A stretch of DNA of 64,000 nt from Gossypium raimondii (GCF_025698545.1 NC_068567.1:310001-374000); one strand, 5' to 3'. Counted from the first letter of the stretch, positions 44,833-56,880 are shown. Notes: generated by a model from the letters alone, not told the origin. Translations and numbers: made by a program.

Positions 44833-44904
44833 ATCGAAGAACTAATGTAAATTTCAATAATTCTACTACTTCTCAAGGGGACGATGATGAGATACCTCAA
44901 GCTT

Positions 44905-45145
44905 AAGCTATTTGAAAGTTTTCATTTAAGTCATTGGGCAGTTAAAATCATTGTTGTATGGCTTTTTCTATTTGCATTACCTGCATCAATTAAAATCATG
45001 GAACAGTTTTAAATGTCACAAATCTATGAACTAAAATCCAAACAACTTTTTTTCTTCGATTTCCAACACTGATTATCAGATTGACTTAAATCTTTGATAT
45101 ATTTTCTACTCGGCAATGGGTACTAATCTATTGTATTGATCATCA
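44905..45145. repeat. Partial M2 MITE-like repeat in the AZG1-like 3' region
   Basis: Shares CTATTTGAAAGTTTTCATTT, GTTGTATGGCTTTTTC and ATTGATCATCAAATCG with the copy at 3622-3985. It starts about 70 bp after the stop codon, so it may supply part of the 3' UTR. Confidence 0.55.
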
Positions 45146-45438
45146 AATCGTTACTTAAAACTAATAAAATGTAATAGGATTGAAGATAAATACAATGCAT
45201 TGTATGTCAAACCAAAGCGTGCAATGATTGGAGTTCTAAAAGATACTTTTTAAAGATTATGATATTTGATAGACCATTTTTACTATGGCATGGGTCACAT
45301 GAAATTGCAACATTTTTGTTAGGTTCTTCTACCCTTATTATTATTGTTAGGAATAATACTAAAATTAGTCCTAATGTTTACTTAGTTTTAGTTCTTTTTT
45401 ATTTAGATGATTTTGACTCTCAATCTTTAAATTTTAGG

Positions 45439-45583
45439 CAATTGAGTCTTAGCTCGATTGATATGGTATTGTTACCAGTGCAGGACAGTGTGGGTTTGAG
45501 TGCGTTGAAGTGCATCATCTTCCTATTTAAGGTTTGAGAATGAGCTATAAGTAGTTCTAAGCATTGTATCAAAAAGAGCAGAT
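45439..45583 (+). repeat. tRNA-derived SINE-like copy (plus)
   Basis: A box GTCTTAGCTCGATTGATATG, B box GGGTTTGAGTGCGTTG, CATCTTCCTATTTAAGG and TAGTTCTAAGCATTGTATC followed by an A-rich end. One of the best-preserved copies. Confidence 0.65.
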
Positions 45584-45999
45584 ATGATAAGAACCATATA
45601 TAAATCAATTCGAAATTTATTAGACAAGCTGGAGTAAGATTTTTTTTAGTAAAATGTCCAAATTTTATAATCATTGATTGCATATTTGAAGTGAAAACTC
45701 CATTAATAAAAGTTGTTTGGAGTTTAGTATTGAAATGAAAAGAAAAAGAACAATGGCTTTGCACTGCTCATTTTCATGTTTTCTTCAGATATTCCTCTTA
45801 TTTTTTTATTAAAAAAATCATAATTTAAAATCAAAATAAATTATAAATATAAATATTAAAACCCAAATTATAAATTTATGGAATAATTAAATTAATTAAC
45901 TATTTTTAGAGTTTACCCAAAAATTTATGAAATATGCCTAAAAACTGCTTTAATTTTACAATATTCCATATATTTAAGATTATCAAAGCATCAAACTTA

Positions 46000-46138
46000 G
46001 GCTGGGTTTGGATGGGCGATTGGGTGCGATGCGGTGCGTTTAGCTTACTTTTTGTCTCACGCTACAGTATCTAACCTCACCGCCGCCGCTGTTTTTACAC
46101 TAATCGCAGGTAAACGGACTGCCCATCCAAATTCACCC
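46000..46138. mobile_element. Tourist-like MITE, copy 2
   Basis: 139 bp, with ends GGCTGGGTTTGGATGGGC and (minus strand) GGGTGAATTTGGATGGGC and a 3-bp duplication TTA (45997-45999, 46139-46141). Internally it shares GTTTAGCTTACTTTTTGTCT with copy 1 and lacks a short segment (TCGCTATAGTA). Confidence 0.78.
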
Positions 46139-49100
46139 TTAGTGCATGAACTTAAAAGTTAAAAGATCTTAAGTTGTCAATGAGTCTTTAATGTTGTTGG
46201 CAACGATCGAGGTTTTGAGTCTTTTGATACTCAAGTTTAAGTCTCATCATGTGTAATTATTATATTTTAATCTCTAGCCTTGTCATGTGCTATTGTCATG
46301 CATAGATTTTAATTTGAATAATTTCGGGTTTTAACCTATATTTTATATTGATTTGGTTCTAAATATAATCGTGCTGTATTTATATTAGTATACCCTTAAT
46401 ATATTATAGATTAATATATTTTGGGATAAAGTAATGTTTAATGTTAAATTTTAATCTTTTGAAGACCCTATGTGCCCTCATTCCACAATACAAACATTTG
46501 ACAATCCCATCCATTTTGGACTGCCATCACCATCGTTCAAAAAACTATGGCTTAGGACCCTATATGCACTAGCACACAATCATTCAGTTGCTCTTAGGGG
46601 GGGGGTGATGTTAAACCCCCATTTTTTGAGGTTAAGATCTTCACTTGTATATTTGTCTAAATATGTCCCTTGTTGATGTTGTTTGAGTCGGACAAAAGAA
46701 GGATAAAAAGGGATATGGGATATGGTGAGTGATGGAAGGTTTGCATCGAGAAATGTCAAGTTTAAGGGATCAAAAGTGAGTTCTCTTTTACTCTATATAT
46801 ACATATTTCTAGATAAGTGTCTTTTTTGTACTCGTGAGATGAATCATGTGGTCTTGATGACGTTTATACTAATATACATCTTTTAAGCCATACACCAATT
46901 CGTCAAGCCCTTATAATCTAGATGATGACAAGTTGACAAGCCTTACATAATGTCAGGGTTTTTGTCGTTGATAAGACGGTGGACCAAAAATAGTAATTTG
47001 AAGTTTTAGTCGTATGGGGTTTTGACAGTTTCGAGTAGTCAATTTTGACATACTAAAAATCTATATTTTGGTTTTCATTTGTTTTGAAATTTAGATGTTT
47101 TTCTTAGTATGAAGTTTTTACTTTCATTTGGTATTTCTATCTCTGTAATATGAGTCACGTGTTAAAAGATATGAGACCCCAAAGTAAGCTAGTCAAAACT
47201 GTTAACTGAAAAAATCTAAGCAGATTGTGATGATTTTTTATGTTTTGGTTTTCGAAACTTAATTTTTTGGTTACTGATTTTGACGAAACAAGTTTTTAAG
47301 TTTTAGTATTATATTTGTTCTTTAAATCGTGTTTTTTTGTTATTGAAATACCAAGTAAATTTTGAGTTTGAATGGCTTCAAGTAAGCCAAATGATCATGA
47401 AGTTTAGAATTTCAGAATTTCGATTTTTAATTTTTTTATAAATATTTTCAATCCAAATACATATTATTTGGTTGAAAACCATACTAAACTGATTTTTAGT
47501 GATTTATTAAGTTTTCTTATAAAATGTATGTATTTTATTAAATTTGATTTACTTATTTTGAGGTAAAATATAGTTTTATTAAAATGTATAATTATGTCTT
47601 AATTTGCTAGGGGCTTATCACATAACTGAAATGTTTTAAGATTATCACGAAAATACGTAACTTTGTAAGCTTCTAATTTATTGATCGAATTTTGATTTTC
47701 AAGTTCGGTTTCTAAAATTTTAGACAACTTGAAGATTTGCGAAAATCGTTATTCAAGTGTCGATTGAATAGATCAGGTAAATAACTCGACATTCCTTTAA
47801 CGTTTAATTCCCCAAAATCAACCTTCAATGTTTTGTTATATATGTGATATACAATATTTTTGTGCATGTTTTATGAAAAATGAGTTGAGAATGCTAACAT
47901 TGTATAATTTTGAAATATCTAAGTGCTATTCTTTTTTATACTTAAATTGGATTATTTGATTATTTTTTGAGAAATATGTTATTGAGTTATTTCCTTGTAT
48001 GCTATGTTCCAACCTTGTAATGGGGGTTAAATATTGGTTATATCGACATGTATTTTGTGCTTAGAAATCAGTTTCAATTGTGCCACCGATTTAGAATAAT
48101 GGCTTTTTATTCATTGGCATCGCGGTGAATTGTAATTTTTGTTCCAACCCACTACCACTACAATCAATTGTGATTTTTTTTTACCTTCGTTAAGGTTAAA
48201 GGTGACCATAACCATAAAAAGAGTTAATTTTTATTTAATGGTATTTTACTTATTTTTGAATTTTAAAAAAAAATTTATTAATTCGTCTTTATTATACGTT
48301 TTGATATGAAATATGCTTTGAATCATTTGTTATATATTATTCACAAATTTAATATTTTGTCATCCCTTGGCTGACAAATTTGTGTATTTTCATGTAATGA
48401 TATTTGAACCGTGTCGAACCGGTTGGATCGGGGTATTAATTTGAAGAAAGTTATTAGACTGATTGACTTGAGAATCATTATGAATTGGTTGAACCGAGTA
48501 AAAAATTTAGTTGAGCTTTTTTTTCAAATATTTTTAATGATTTATTTAATCGAACTGGATGCATTGATTGGATTGACAAACCAGAGACCTAACCGATTTA
48601 ACCAATAGTCCAATTTTGAAATCCTTATTTTTATGCCTTGGCATATTATTCCATGTTTAGGTTTAATTCGCTTGAAACTCTGTTCAAACTCGAACTAGTA
48701 TCATATATATATATATATTGAATGTGTTGTGGTACTCATCGTAAAGACTGAACTCAAATGTGTAGTGTGCAACAATTAGTTCAAGCTCATCTATTTCAAG
48801 CTCCAAATGATTCGAACTCGAAATATTCTGAATTTAAAATTATCTTAATCTTTTGAAACTACTTAAACCCGAAATGATATTGACCTTATAAAGTCTCAAC
48901 ACAAGAAATCGAATATCAAATCCAAATAATCTAAACTCATAATGATTCGATCTCAAAATGAACTAAATCGGACACAGATTTAAAATTAACTCAATTCAAA
49001 CTCAAACCAAAGATGTGATTTAATTTTAGTACTTGTACAAACCTAACAAGAACCAATCCAAACACAACTCACAAGTCTAGTTTTATTACACGAACAATGC

Positions 49101-49170
49101 ATACATGCATATGTATATATAGGTTATAAGGAAGAAGATAGTTTAAAGTGACTTAACATGGTGATGATCA

Positions 49171-50523
49171 TTATGAACTCTGAGTTGAAACTACATGAAA
49201 TGGATGCGACTCGTGATGTTGCTCCTCCGTAGGTGGTGGTGGCGGCAGTTGTTGCGGCAGCGGCTCGCCTTGCCAAGCCCAAACGATGTCACTCAAAGCC
49301 GGTCTTATATCTTGTTGCATTACCTTTTGATACTCCAATGTATCCCCATTGCTCTTCTTTACCTCAACCAGATGGAAAAACGGTGTGATTTCGAATATTT
49401 CGGCATCGATCCCCAATACACCTTTCCGTCCTTCTTGACACCCTTCCATTTTCATCAACCCTCCTCCTTTCTTCTTTATTTTCAGCCGTAAACGCTTAGC
49501 AACATCTTCCAGTTTCGAAATGATGGTCGAAGCTGTTTTGTTGGACGTGAATCGGACCTCTTTCTTTTGTTCTTGTTCCCTGAATAAACCGGATAAATCG
49601 AAGCCTGCAGACAAAGAGATTATATCAAAAGCATTCAAGTTGCAAGGAGTTCCAGTTTGGAGTCCAATAGCCGGTTCTTTGACTTCAGGATCGACAAGTT
49701 CAGGTTTCGGGTCTAGCCCCTTACGGAACCATGGATTCTCCATTATTTTTTCCATGGAGATCCTTGTTTTTGGATTCGGATCCAAGATTTTCGATACCAA
49801 CCTGCGTACATCGGGAGCAAACCAGTTCGGGAACTTGAACTCACCTTTCCCGATCTTACGATACATCTCCATCAGATTTGAATCCTGGAACGGTAGATAA
49901 CCAGCCAGTAAGACATATAAGATTACCCCACAAGACCAGATATCAGCTTTGCACCCATCGTAGCCTCGTCTGTTGATCACTTCGGGTGCAACATAAGCAG
50001 GTGTCCCGCACGTCGTGTGGAGCAACCCATCTTGCTGTTTCGATTCAGCAAGAGCACTCAACCCGAAATCTGTAACCTTAAGGTTACAATTCTCGTCCAA
50101 CAACAAGTTTTCCGGTTTAAGATCTCGATGACACACGCCTCGGCTATGACAAAAATCAACAGCACTGATTAACTGTTGAAAGTACTTTCTTGCAGCATCC
50201 TCTTTCAATTTCCCTTTCACTACCTTATTGAACAATTCACCACCTTTAGCATATTCCATAACGAAATAAATCTTCGTCTTAGTAGCCATCACCTCGTAAA
50301 GCTCGATGACATTCGGGTGTCTAACCAATCTCATAACCGAGATTTCTCGTTTAATCTGATCAATCATCCCAACTTTCAATACCTTCTCTTTGTCAACTAT
50401 CTTAATAGCCACGTTCATACCAGTTTCGAGATTCCTAGCACGGTGAACCTTAGCAAAGGTTCCTTGCCCTAATAACCTTCCTATTTCATACCTTCCCATC
50501 AACACAACCCCTTTCGGTTCCAT
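49171..50523 (-). CDS. CIPK2: CBL-interacting protein kinase, CIPK2/CIPK10-like (SnRK3)
   Basis: Single coding exon of 450 residues. Kinase domain about 12-266: glycine loop [11 protein letters not shown], Lys41, HRD at 132-134, DFG at 152-154, activation segment to APE at 179-181. NAF motif at 297-314 ([18 protein letters not shown]), PPI-like region about 326-355, then the conserved [20 protein letters not shown] block and a Pro- and His-rich tail ([11 protein letters not shown]). The clade is judged from [30 protein letters not shown] and [14 protein letters not shown], as in CIPK2/10/20. The start is the ATG at 50523 (MEPKG); the frame continues upstream only to a GTG, not an ATG. The 5' leader seems spliced and contains a long uORF. 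Not a tandem duplicate of the other CIPK. Confidence 0.93.
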   Translation of the reverse strand: MEPKGVVLMGRYEIGRLLGQGTFAKVHRARNLETGMNVAIKIVDKEKVLKVGMIDQIKREISVMRLVRHPNVIELYEVMATKTKIYFVMEYAKGGELFNKVVKGKLKEDAARKYFQQLISAVDFCHSRGVCHRDLKPENLLLDENCNLKVTDFGLSALAESKQQDGLLHTTCGTPAYVAPEVINRRGYDGCKADIWSCGVILYVLLAGYLPFQDSNLMEMYRKIGKGEFKFPNWFAPDVRRLVSKILDPNPKTRISMEKIMENPWFRKGLDPKPELVDPEVKEPAIGLQTGTPCNLNAFDIISLSAGFDLSGLFREQEQKKEVRFTSNKTASTIISKLEDVAKRLRLKIKKKGGGLMKMEGCQEGRKGVLGIDAEIFEITPFFHLVEVKKSNGDTLEYQKVMQQDIRPALSDIVWAWQGEPLPQQLPPPPPTEEQHHESHPFHVVSTQSS

Positions 50524-50627
50524 GCCGAATATAGTCCAAAACAACACCAGTCTATACCTTAACTAGTACTATATATCTCACCTAGGTTACCGACTAACCA
50601 AAAACCAACCTGAAAACCAGGAAAAGT

Positions 50628-50819
50628 TCAACCATCTTCACAAACATCATGCTTTGACATAACATGTTCCCTTAAATTTCTAGTCAAAATACCATTGAAA
50701 CACAGTTGACTATACAAAGTTAAATGTTGACTTTCATTAGATATAGATAATAAGGGCAGTTCAAATGAAGCAATATCTTCATTAATCTCAAACAAATGGT
50801 GCTCAACTTTGAACCTCAT
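50628..50819 (-). CDS. 63-codon upstream ORF in the CIPK2-like leader
   Basis: ATG at 50819 to TGA at 50628, ending 104 nt before the CIPK ATG. The peptide begins MRFKVEHHLFEINEDIASFE, is mildly acidic and has no motif I recognise. Under the predicted leader structure (exon 50923-50524) it lies wholly in the mRNA. The ATG context has A at -3. A shorter frame (ATG at about 50824) overlaps its start. It could be a translational control uORF, a conserved peptide uORF or chance. Confidence 0.45.
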   Translation of the reverse strand: MRFKVEHHLFEINEDIASFELPLLSISNESQHLTLYSQLCFNGILTRNLREHVMSKHDVCEDG

Positions 50820-50923
50820 CTTTCAGCATTCCCTGGTTTCCCTTGTGAACCACGAACCGGTTTAGACCAGACCGGACCAGACCCGGGTTTCGGATTTGGC
50901 CTAAAAAAGATGGGATTTTTCAC

Positions 50924-51336
50924 CTGAAAAAAAAAAGAAAGGGTTTCAAACAAAATCTAAAAGATTGGTGCTTAATTAAAGATCAAATTGCATATGAAAC
51001 ACACAATTAAAGGTATAATCTTTGAAAAATCTAAAGGGAAAAAAATGAATCTTTATCTTTCTCATTGAATTGTAGCAAAGGGGAAATTTTTATTTAACAT
51101 AAAATTGAACCCTTTGTTTTCAATATTATTAATTGAGTGGATCAAAGTTTATTTAATCCCTAAGTGGCATAACTAGTTAGCAACCATGAAACTACAACCT
51201 CTAGTTTCTAATCTTCACAAAGTCTCAATTTTCCATAAAAAATAAAAAAAAAAGGAACAAAATTTAAAGATCTGACACAAAATTATGATACCCCAAAGTA
51301 ATGAAAAAACTATAAACTCAAGGCTGAAAATTGTAC
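50924..51336 (-). other. Predicted 5' leader intron of the CIPK2-like gene
   Basis: On the minus strand the donor AAAG|GTACAATTTTC is at 51337/51336, and the acceptor after a long pyrimidine tract (CTTTTTTTTTTCAG|GTGAAA) is at 50924/50923, giving 413 bp. An alternative acceptor TTTTTTAG|GCC lies about 22 nt downstream. AT-rich interior. Predicted from splice signals only. Confidence 0.5.
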
Positions 51337-51463
51337 CTTTAAATGGGTTTAGAATGTTTTCTTTCTTCACTTTATTTTCCTAGGAAACAAACAGAGGCTT
51401 GAGAAAATGAAAATGTGAACAAATGAACTTTTTTTTAAAAGGTTTATGAGGTAATGTGATGGG

Positions 51464-51472
51464 TTTTTATAG
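51464..51472 (-). promoter_or_regulatory. TATA-like box of the CIPK2-like gene
   Basis: Minus strand CTATAAAAA, about 125 bp upstream of the predicted leader intron donor. It would place the start of transcription near 51435. Confidence 0.5.
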
Positions 51473-51715
51473 TTAAAAAAAAGGGAAGTCTACCAAACAT
51501 GAATATTTTATTATGGAAGATTTTTTATTCGTCAACTTCAATCTACCTAAACCCTTTCTCTAACCCTAATCAATATCTACTCAATTAAATTTGATTATAT
51601 GTGAATTTTATTGGGATTTATTTTAATATATGTTGGGTATGTTTTAGTGTAATTACTTGAAAATCAGTAAATTATTAATATGTTATATTTTAATCACTGA
51701 ACTAAATTAATTTTT

Positions 51716-52195
51716 TGGTAAATTACACCCAAGATCACTAAACTATTATTAACTTTACATTTTGGTCACTCAACTTTAAAAAATTACAAAATGATCATTA
51801 AATTATTTAAAAATTTTCGTTTAAGTCACTAAACTATTTGATAATTTTTTTTTAAAATCACTGAGTTGTTAAGTTTTTTTTATAAAAGTTTGGCTAATAA
51901 GCTCCAAGCCACAATTCAATTATCAGTATGGTGAATTAGTACCCATCGACGAGTAGAAGAATATATCTTAGATCCTAGTCGATTTGATGACTAGTTTTGA
52001 ATATAGGACAAGAAAGTTATTTGGATTTTAGTTCGCAAATCGTGACATTTAAAGTTGTTTCAAAAAAATTAAACTACAGAAGAGAAGATGAAAGAGAACA
52101 TTCGATTTTAGCACGAACAAAGAATGACATATAACGATTTTAGCAACCCACTAAAAATTTTTAAATAATTTAGTGATTATTTTATTATTTTTAAA
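51716..52195. repeat. AT-rich MITE-like repeat, family M2, longest copy
   Basis: Starts TGGTAAATTACACCCAAGAT and ends in sequence complementary to its start region (TTTAGTGATTATTTTATTAT, AAAGTTAGTAACTAAA). Shares ordered blocks with 5543 and 41141. About 480 bp, non-coding. Confidence 0.55.
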
Positions 52196-52694
52196 GTTAG
52201 TAACTAAAAAATAATGTTACTCATGATTTAGCAGCCATGTGAAAATTCGGTGTGACAACTGTGGGAATCCACAACCACCAACCATTGAACGACGCGTTGC
52301 ATTTCCCTGGGTACACAGAACTCAGGTGTTACCTTCCTCGGGAAACTCGTTTGCGAGTTACAACTAGACGAGCTGTCATTAATCATGTTTGGGAGAGATG
52401 CATCAACGGCCAGTGGTTATCGCGCACGTGTCACTAATTCATTAGGATCATGACACGCAACGGGGATTTGAGTACTGGTGGGTCCCACATTGAGTGTTGT
52501 TGGTTTTTTGGTATCTGGCAATCTGCCCGTCGTTCAATGTTCAAATATTGTCGTCCAAGGAATGTTTGGTGTTTGATTTTCTTATTTCATTACAAATTAT
52601 TATATCTCTCCTTTTACATGTCAAGTCCCTTTTGTCTGATTGATGTACATATTTTAATTGGAATAGAATCGAATCGTATTTTGTCTTTTTTATT

Positions 52695-52970
52695 TAAAAA
52701 CGAATAAATTAATCTCTATATATTGTGTTAGATAAAAAATTATATTGGTCCTTTCTGTTAAAATTTTATTCATTTCTACTGTTAATCTCTATATATTGTG
52801 TTAGATAAAAAATCATGTTGATGTACAGAGACCAGATTTTAACAATAAAAATTGATGGAATTTTTAATAAAAGAATTAATGTACTATTTGATCTAACGTA
52901 TAGAGATTAATTTGACTCTTAGTACAAGGGCCTCCGTGGTACTTTTACATTTAACTGGTTTTGAGTCAAG
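52695..52970. repeat. MITE-like repeat, family M1
   Basis: Left arm with CTCTATATATTGTGTTAGAT (present twice by a short internal duplication), right arm with TTTGATCTAACGTATAGAGA; ends with TTTGACTCTTAGTACA, as in the copy at 61545. Confidence 0.5.
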
Positions 52971-53167
52971 TTAATTTAGGTTAGGTCGGTTTGAATTTTT
53001 TTTTTTTTTGGTTCAGAGTAATTTTTGGTTTGGACCAATTTTGAGTTGAAGTTCAAGTTTGAGATTTTTAAGTCAGGGTATCAGCTCTCCTAAATTGGTA
53101 AAATTTCATCTAGGCTCTTAAATTTTGTAAAGATTTAGCTATTAAAATACATAATTGTAAAATATAT

Positions 53168-53300
53168 ATAAGGTTCGATTGGCATGGACATTGTTGTCAG
53201 TATAGGAGGATGTAAGGTCAAGTTCTTTGAACTGCATTTATCCTCCTATTTAAAGGTTGAGAAGGGATTATAAGTATCTTTAGGCATTTGTATAAAAAAT
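53168..53300 (+). repeat. tRNA-derived SINE-like copy (plus), 5'-truncated
   Basis: Begins within the A box (TAAGGTTCGATTGGCATGG) and continues with TTGTTGTCAGTATAGGAGG and TATCCTCCTATTTAAAGG to TAGGCATTTGTATAAAAAA. The B box is degraded. Confidence 0.55.
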
Positions 53301-54939
53301 GTATCACTAAAATTTACAATTAAATTTCGATCCCAATATAAATATATTTGGTTTTGCTAATGTTTTGTGTTCACGACATCTTTTGGTTTCAGATGTTTTA
53401 AATACGGATCATTAGAGTTTGAGTCCTGAGTTTTTTTAGTTGGACCACTAGGGTTTCGGATCCAGGTTTTAAGTTCAGATTATTAACTTTTATAATTCTT
53501 TAATGTTTGTATAACCTATATACTTATACTATTATTTAAGTTTTTTACTGAGTTGGTGTCACGAGTCAATCAGACATCAATTCGATTAGAGAAATTATGA
53601 ATATATTCACTAAGCTTTCATTAGCTCTCTTCTCCAATTCTTTGACCCTTTTTTTATGTTTATAATGTTATTACATAATCTAAATTAATTACACTGTTAA
53701 CTATTCCGTCAAAGTGCTGACATAGATTTTTTACACAACAATACGCAATCTTGTGAGCCTGCCTTGTGCCTATATGACCTTATAGGTCAATGCCTTTGAT
53801 TAAGAATGGTCATATTATGAGTTGAAACACTTGTGAGCTCGAGAACCCACATATGCAAATCATTGGGACCACACACCTAACACGGACAGGATGTCTGTCG
53901 TCCACATGTCACACATATTCATTCCCTACACATGATAGTCCACACCTACAATGATAAGACATCAATTAACCGACTAAATTTTAAGGAGTCTAAAACCAAT
54001 ATATAAACGACATATGACTTCTCAGGAACTGTTAGAAACAGTTACTTTAAAAGCTTATTGACACAAGGAAAAGGGACCAAGACATCCCTCCTACTCTCGT
54101 GCCCTTTCTATTGAATAAATTGTTACAATCCCTTCCTTGTATCAACAAATTCATGTTTTAATAGTGCAAAACTGAAAACACCAAAGACTAGACATCCAAA
54201 GAACACACATACACAATCGTTTTGCAACGATCTGATTTTCGTCGGTGTCAAAAAACTTGATTCAGGGTCGAATTTCTTAAATCGGACCTTTCGGGAAAAT
54301 TTTAATTGAGGAGTATACGTGTATGAGATTGGATGTTGAACCTTTTTATTTTTATTTTTATAAATTTATTTATGCAATAAACGATTTGAGTTAGTTTAAA
54401 TTATTTTGACAATGTATTATCACACATTCGAGTTCAGCGATCGGAATGAGTAAAATGTCGTAAGTTATTTTTAAAACGGTAAGCTTGAAAGTTGAAATAT
54501 GAATATGTGAACCACCAAAAAAAAATGAGAAAACCCAAATAGTATATTTTGTTTGTAGTGTTGTGTGATCCATTCTTTGATTATGATTGTAATATGTAAA
54601 TATATACATGAAATTATTAGCATTGTATTGTGTTTGCAAATTTGGATACCTTTTATAAACGACGTGTGGCATAACCAGACAAAGAGTGTACGATGAAAAT
54701 GTTTGTAGAAAGACAACTTTAGGTATAGGGTCTTTGCCTATCAAGTGTTCGATAATTTGTCGGTTTCAGTTTGCTGTTGTTTTTGTGATTGATTATGCTA
54801 GGTTGGGTCTTCTACACCTTCCATCTGTAATCTTTTGCGTGGATGTTATAACTGAAAACTGAAGACCAAATTCTCAAAACATTCCAAAAAAAATATCTGA
54901 CACGTTTTTGTATTATAAAGATTGGATTAAATTAGTTTT

Positions 54940-55835
54940 TTTATTATTAATTGAATAAATTTAGTCCTCATATTTGTTGAGGGACTAGATTAGCGTCTTT
55001 AAGGATGACACTTCAAAAAATTTTTTTAGAGGAGTCGATCTCTTTAACAATAAAAGGCTAAATTAAAAATAAAGTTAACATTTATTATTTTAAAAATATT
55101 ATTTAGGGTTTAACGAAGTTAATATTTTTAAAGTTTTATGGTTTTATAAATGAAATATTTTGTTTGGAATTGAACTGCCGCGATTGAAACAAATAATTTT
55201 CAAGACATTTTTTATACAACAAATGTTAACTTTGTTACAATTTAGAACTATTTAATTCTTTTTAATCGTGTTGTTGAGGGGGAATCGACTCCTCCTGGAG
55301 TAGTCTTCGAAGTGTCGTTCCCAAGACGCCAACCTAGTTCCTCAACAATGAAAGGTATTGTCCCCCAAATGAGGGTTTCGATCACCTACGGAGAGCCGAT
55401 GTGAGCATCTTACCCTTGGTGGGATTCGAACCGTTAACCCATACCATATATGTTAATTGTTGGGGTATATGATCCCCCGAGGGACAATATCTTCTGTTGT
55501 TGAGAGATCGGGTCGGCATTACCTAGGACAACATTTCAAAGACTTCTCCGGGAGGAGTCGATCCCCCTTCAACAACATGATTAAAAAGAATTAAATAAGT
55601 CTAAGTTGTAACAAAGTTAATTTTTATTGTATAAAAAATGTCTTGAAATTATCTGTTTTAATTGCAGTTCAATTCCAAACAAAATATTTTATTTATAGAA
55701 CCATAAAAATTTTAAAAACATTAGCTTTGTTAAATGGTAACTCTATTTCAATTTAGCCTTAGTTGATTCTTTTTAATAATACAATAACTAAATTTATCCA
55801 TTTAATAGTAGAGGGACTATTTTAATCGTCCCGTA
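54940..55835. repeat. Large fold-back with arms of about 350-400 bp
   Basis: The left arm (about 54940-55347) and right arm (about 55497-55835) are reverse complements with modest divergence, for example TTTTGTTTGGAATTGAACTG against CAGTTCAATTCCAAACAAAA and TCGACTCCTCCTGGAG against CTCCGGGAGGAGTCGA. The 149-nt loop includes, on the minus strand, GGTTCGAATCC, a perfect pol III B-box. No ORF. It may be a fold-back transposon or a source of long hairpin RNA. Confidence 0.8.
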
Positions 55836-56100
55836 ATAGAGGAACCTTTCAAGTACATGCATCCATTTTGTTGTTTATTTTGTCTAAATAAGGCTAAAAC
55901 ATACGCATCACATCGTGTAAATCAAATTATTCTATTAACTGTCAACTAGAGAGATTAATATTGGATAATATGGATGTCATATATATAATAAGAATAATTG
56001 CATATTATTATTATTAACTATTATAAAAGGTTCGCTAAATTAAAAGCACTCTAATCGAATAAAGTTTATTGAATTTCAATTACCAAATAAAGTATGGGTC

Positions 56101-56145
56101 ATATATATATATATATATATATAGATATATAGATATATATAGATA
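56101..56145. repeat. (AT)n/(GATATA)n microsatellite
   Basis: AT run passing into AGATATAT repeats. Confidence 0.88.
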
Positions 56146-56539
56146 TTTTAGAAACTAATCTATTATGAGCTAATAGAAATTAATGTTAATCTGCAAAATA
56201 TTAGGGTTATGGTCTTTTTTTTTACATACTATCTTTAGAAAAAAGATAGTCGTGTTCTCTAAAATATTTGTGTATTAATTTGTAATATTAAAACCATAAT
56301 ATTTTAATATATCGATGGATTCAAGTACACTCTCGCATCTAGTCTTTTATATCAGACTTTTACAATTCTAACAAGTGGCATTCGAGTCATGCTATGTCAA
56401 ATAACTGAGAATACATTAGTTTTCAATTATTTTAGATCCAAATTTACATATCCAACAACATAAATTGGCAGAAGAAATGATTTTTTAAAGTGAGGTTGAA
56501 GGACTTCTGCTAATATATAAGTAAAAATCCTATGAAGGC

Positions 56540-56880
56540 CATTGTATTAAGAGTCATATTACATTTTACTCCCTTTACTCGGAAAATAGGTAAATTAGTC
56601 CCCATACATTGGATCAAAGAACAAAATGGTCATTATGTTAAAAATTTCATCCATTTCTATTGTTAAAAACTGGTAATTGTAAGTTAGAATGGGCGTACAT
56701 GACATTCCATGTGTAAGCAACATTATTCCGTCAGCCATATTAGTTTTTAACAGTAAAAATGGATGAACTTTTTAACAGAAAAGACTAGCTTACTCTTTGA
56801 TCTACTATATAAGGTCTAGTTTACTTATTTTTTGAATAAAGAGGACAAATTACAATTTAATTTCTAATGATACATTTACC
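56540..56880. mobile_element. MITE-like repeat with long inverted ends, family M1
   Basis: Left arm ACTCCCTTTACTC, GGTAAATTAGTCCCCATAC, TTTCATCCATTTCTATTGTT mirrored on the right by AACAGTAAAAATGGATGAA, TCTAGTTTACTTATTTTTTG, AATAAAGAGGACAAATTAC. About 100-bp arms, no ORF. Confidence 0.6.

Larger units (their letters stand above)
44833..49170. other. Intergenic region between AZG1-like and CIPK2-like
   Basis: No gene. Holds an M2 repeat, a SINE-like copy and a Tourist-like MITE in its first 1.3 kb. From 46140 to 49080 I see only AT-rich DNA: a G-run at about 46600, GAACCG/ACTCGAAT-type tracts at 48640-49020 (decayed element) and a short TATA run near 48703. The ORFs at 46470-46676 and 48411-48608 have no recognisable motif. 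Confidence 0.6.

Noticed and set aside
37364-50523. Tandem CIPK cluster
   Set aside because: The two kinases are 10.5 kb apart, on opposite strands, and belong to different CIPK clades; their proximity looks incidental.
50524-50547. N-terminal extension of the CIPK2-like protein (LFWTIFG)
   Set aside because: It would start at GTG. The first ATG in frame is 50523 and gives the normal family N-terminus.
55380-55450. tRNA gene on the minus strand
   Set aside because: Only a B-box and part of a T-arm are visible; I cannot fold an acceptor stem, D-arm or anticodon arm.
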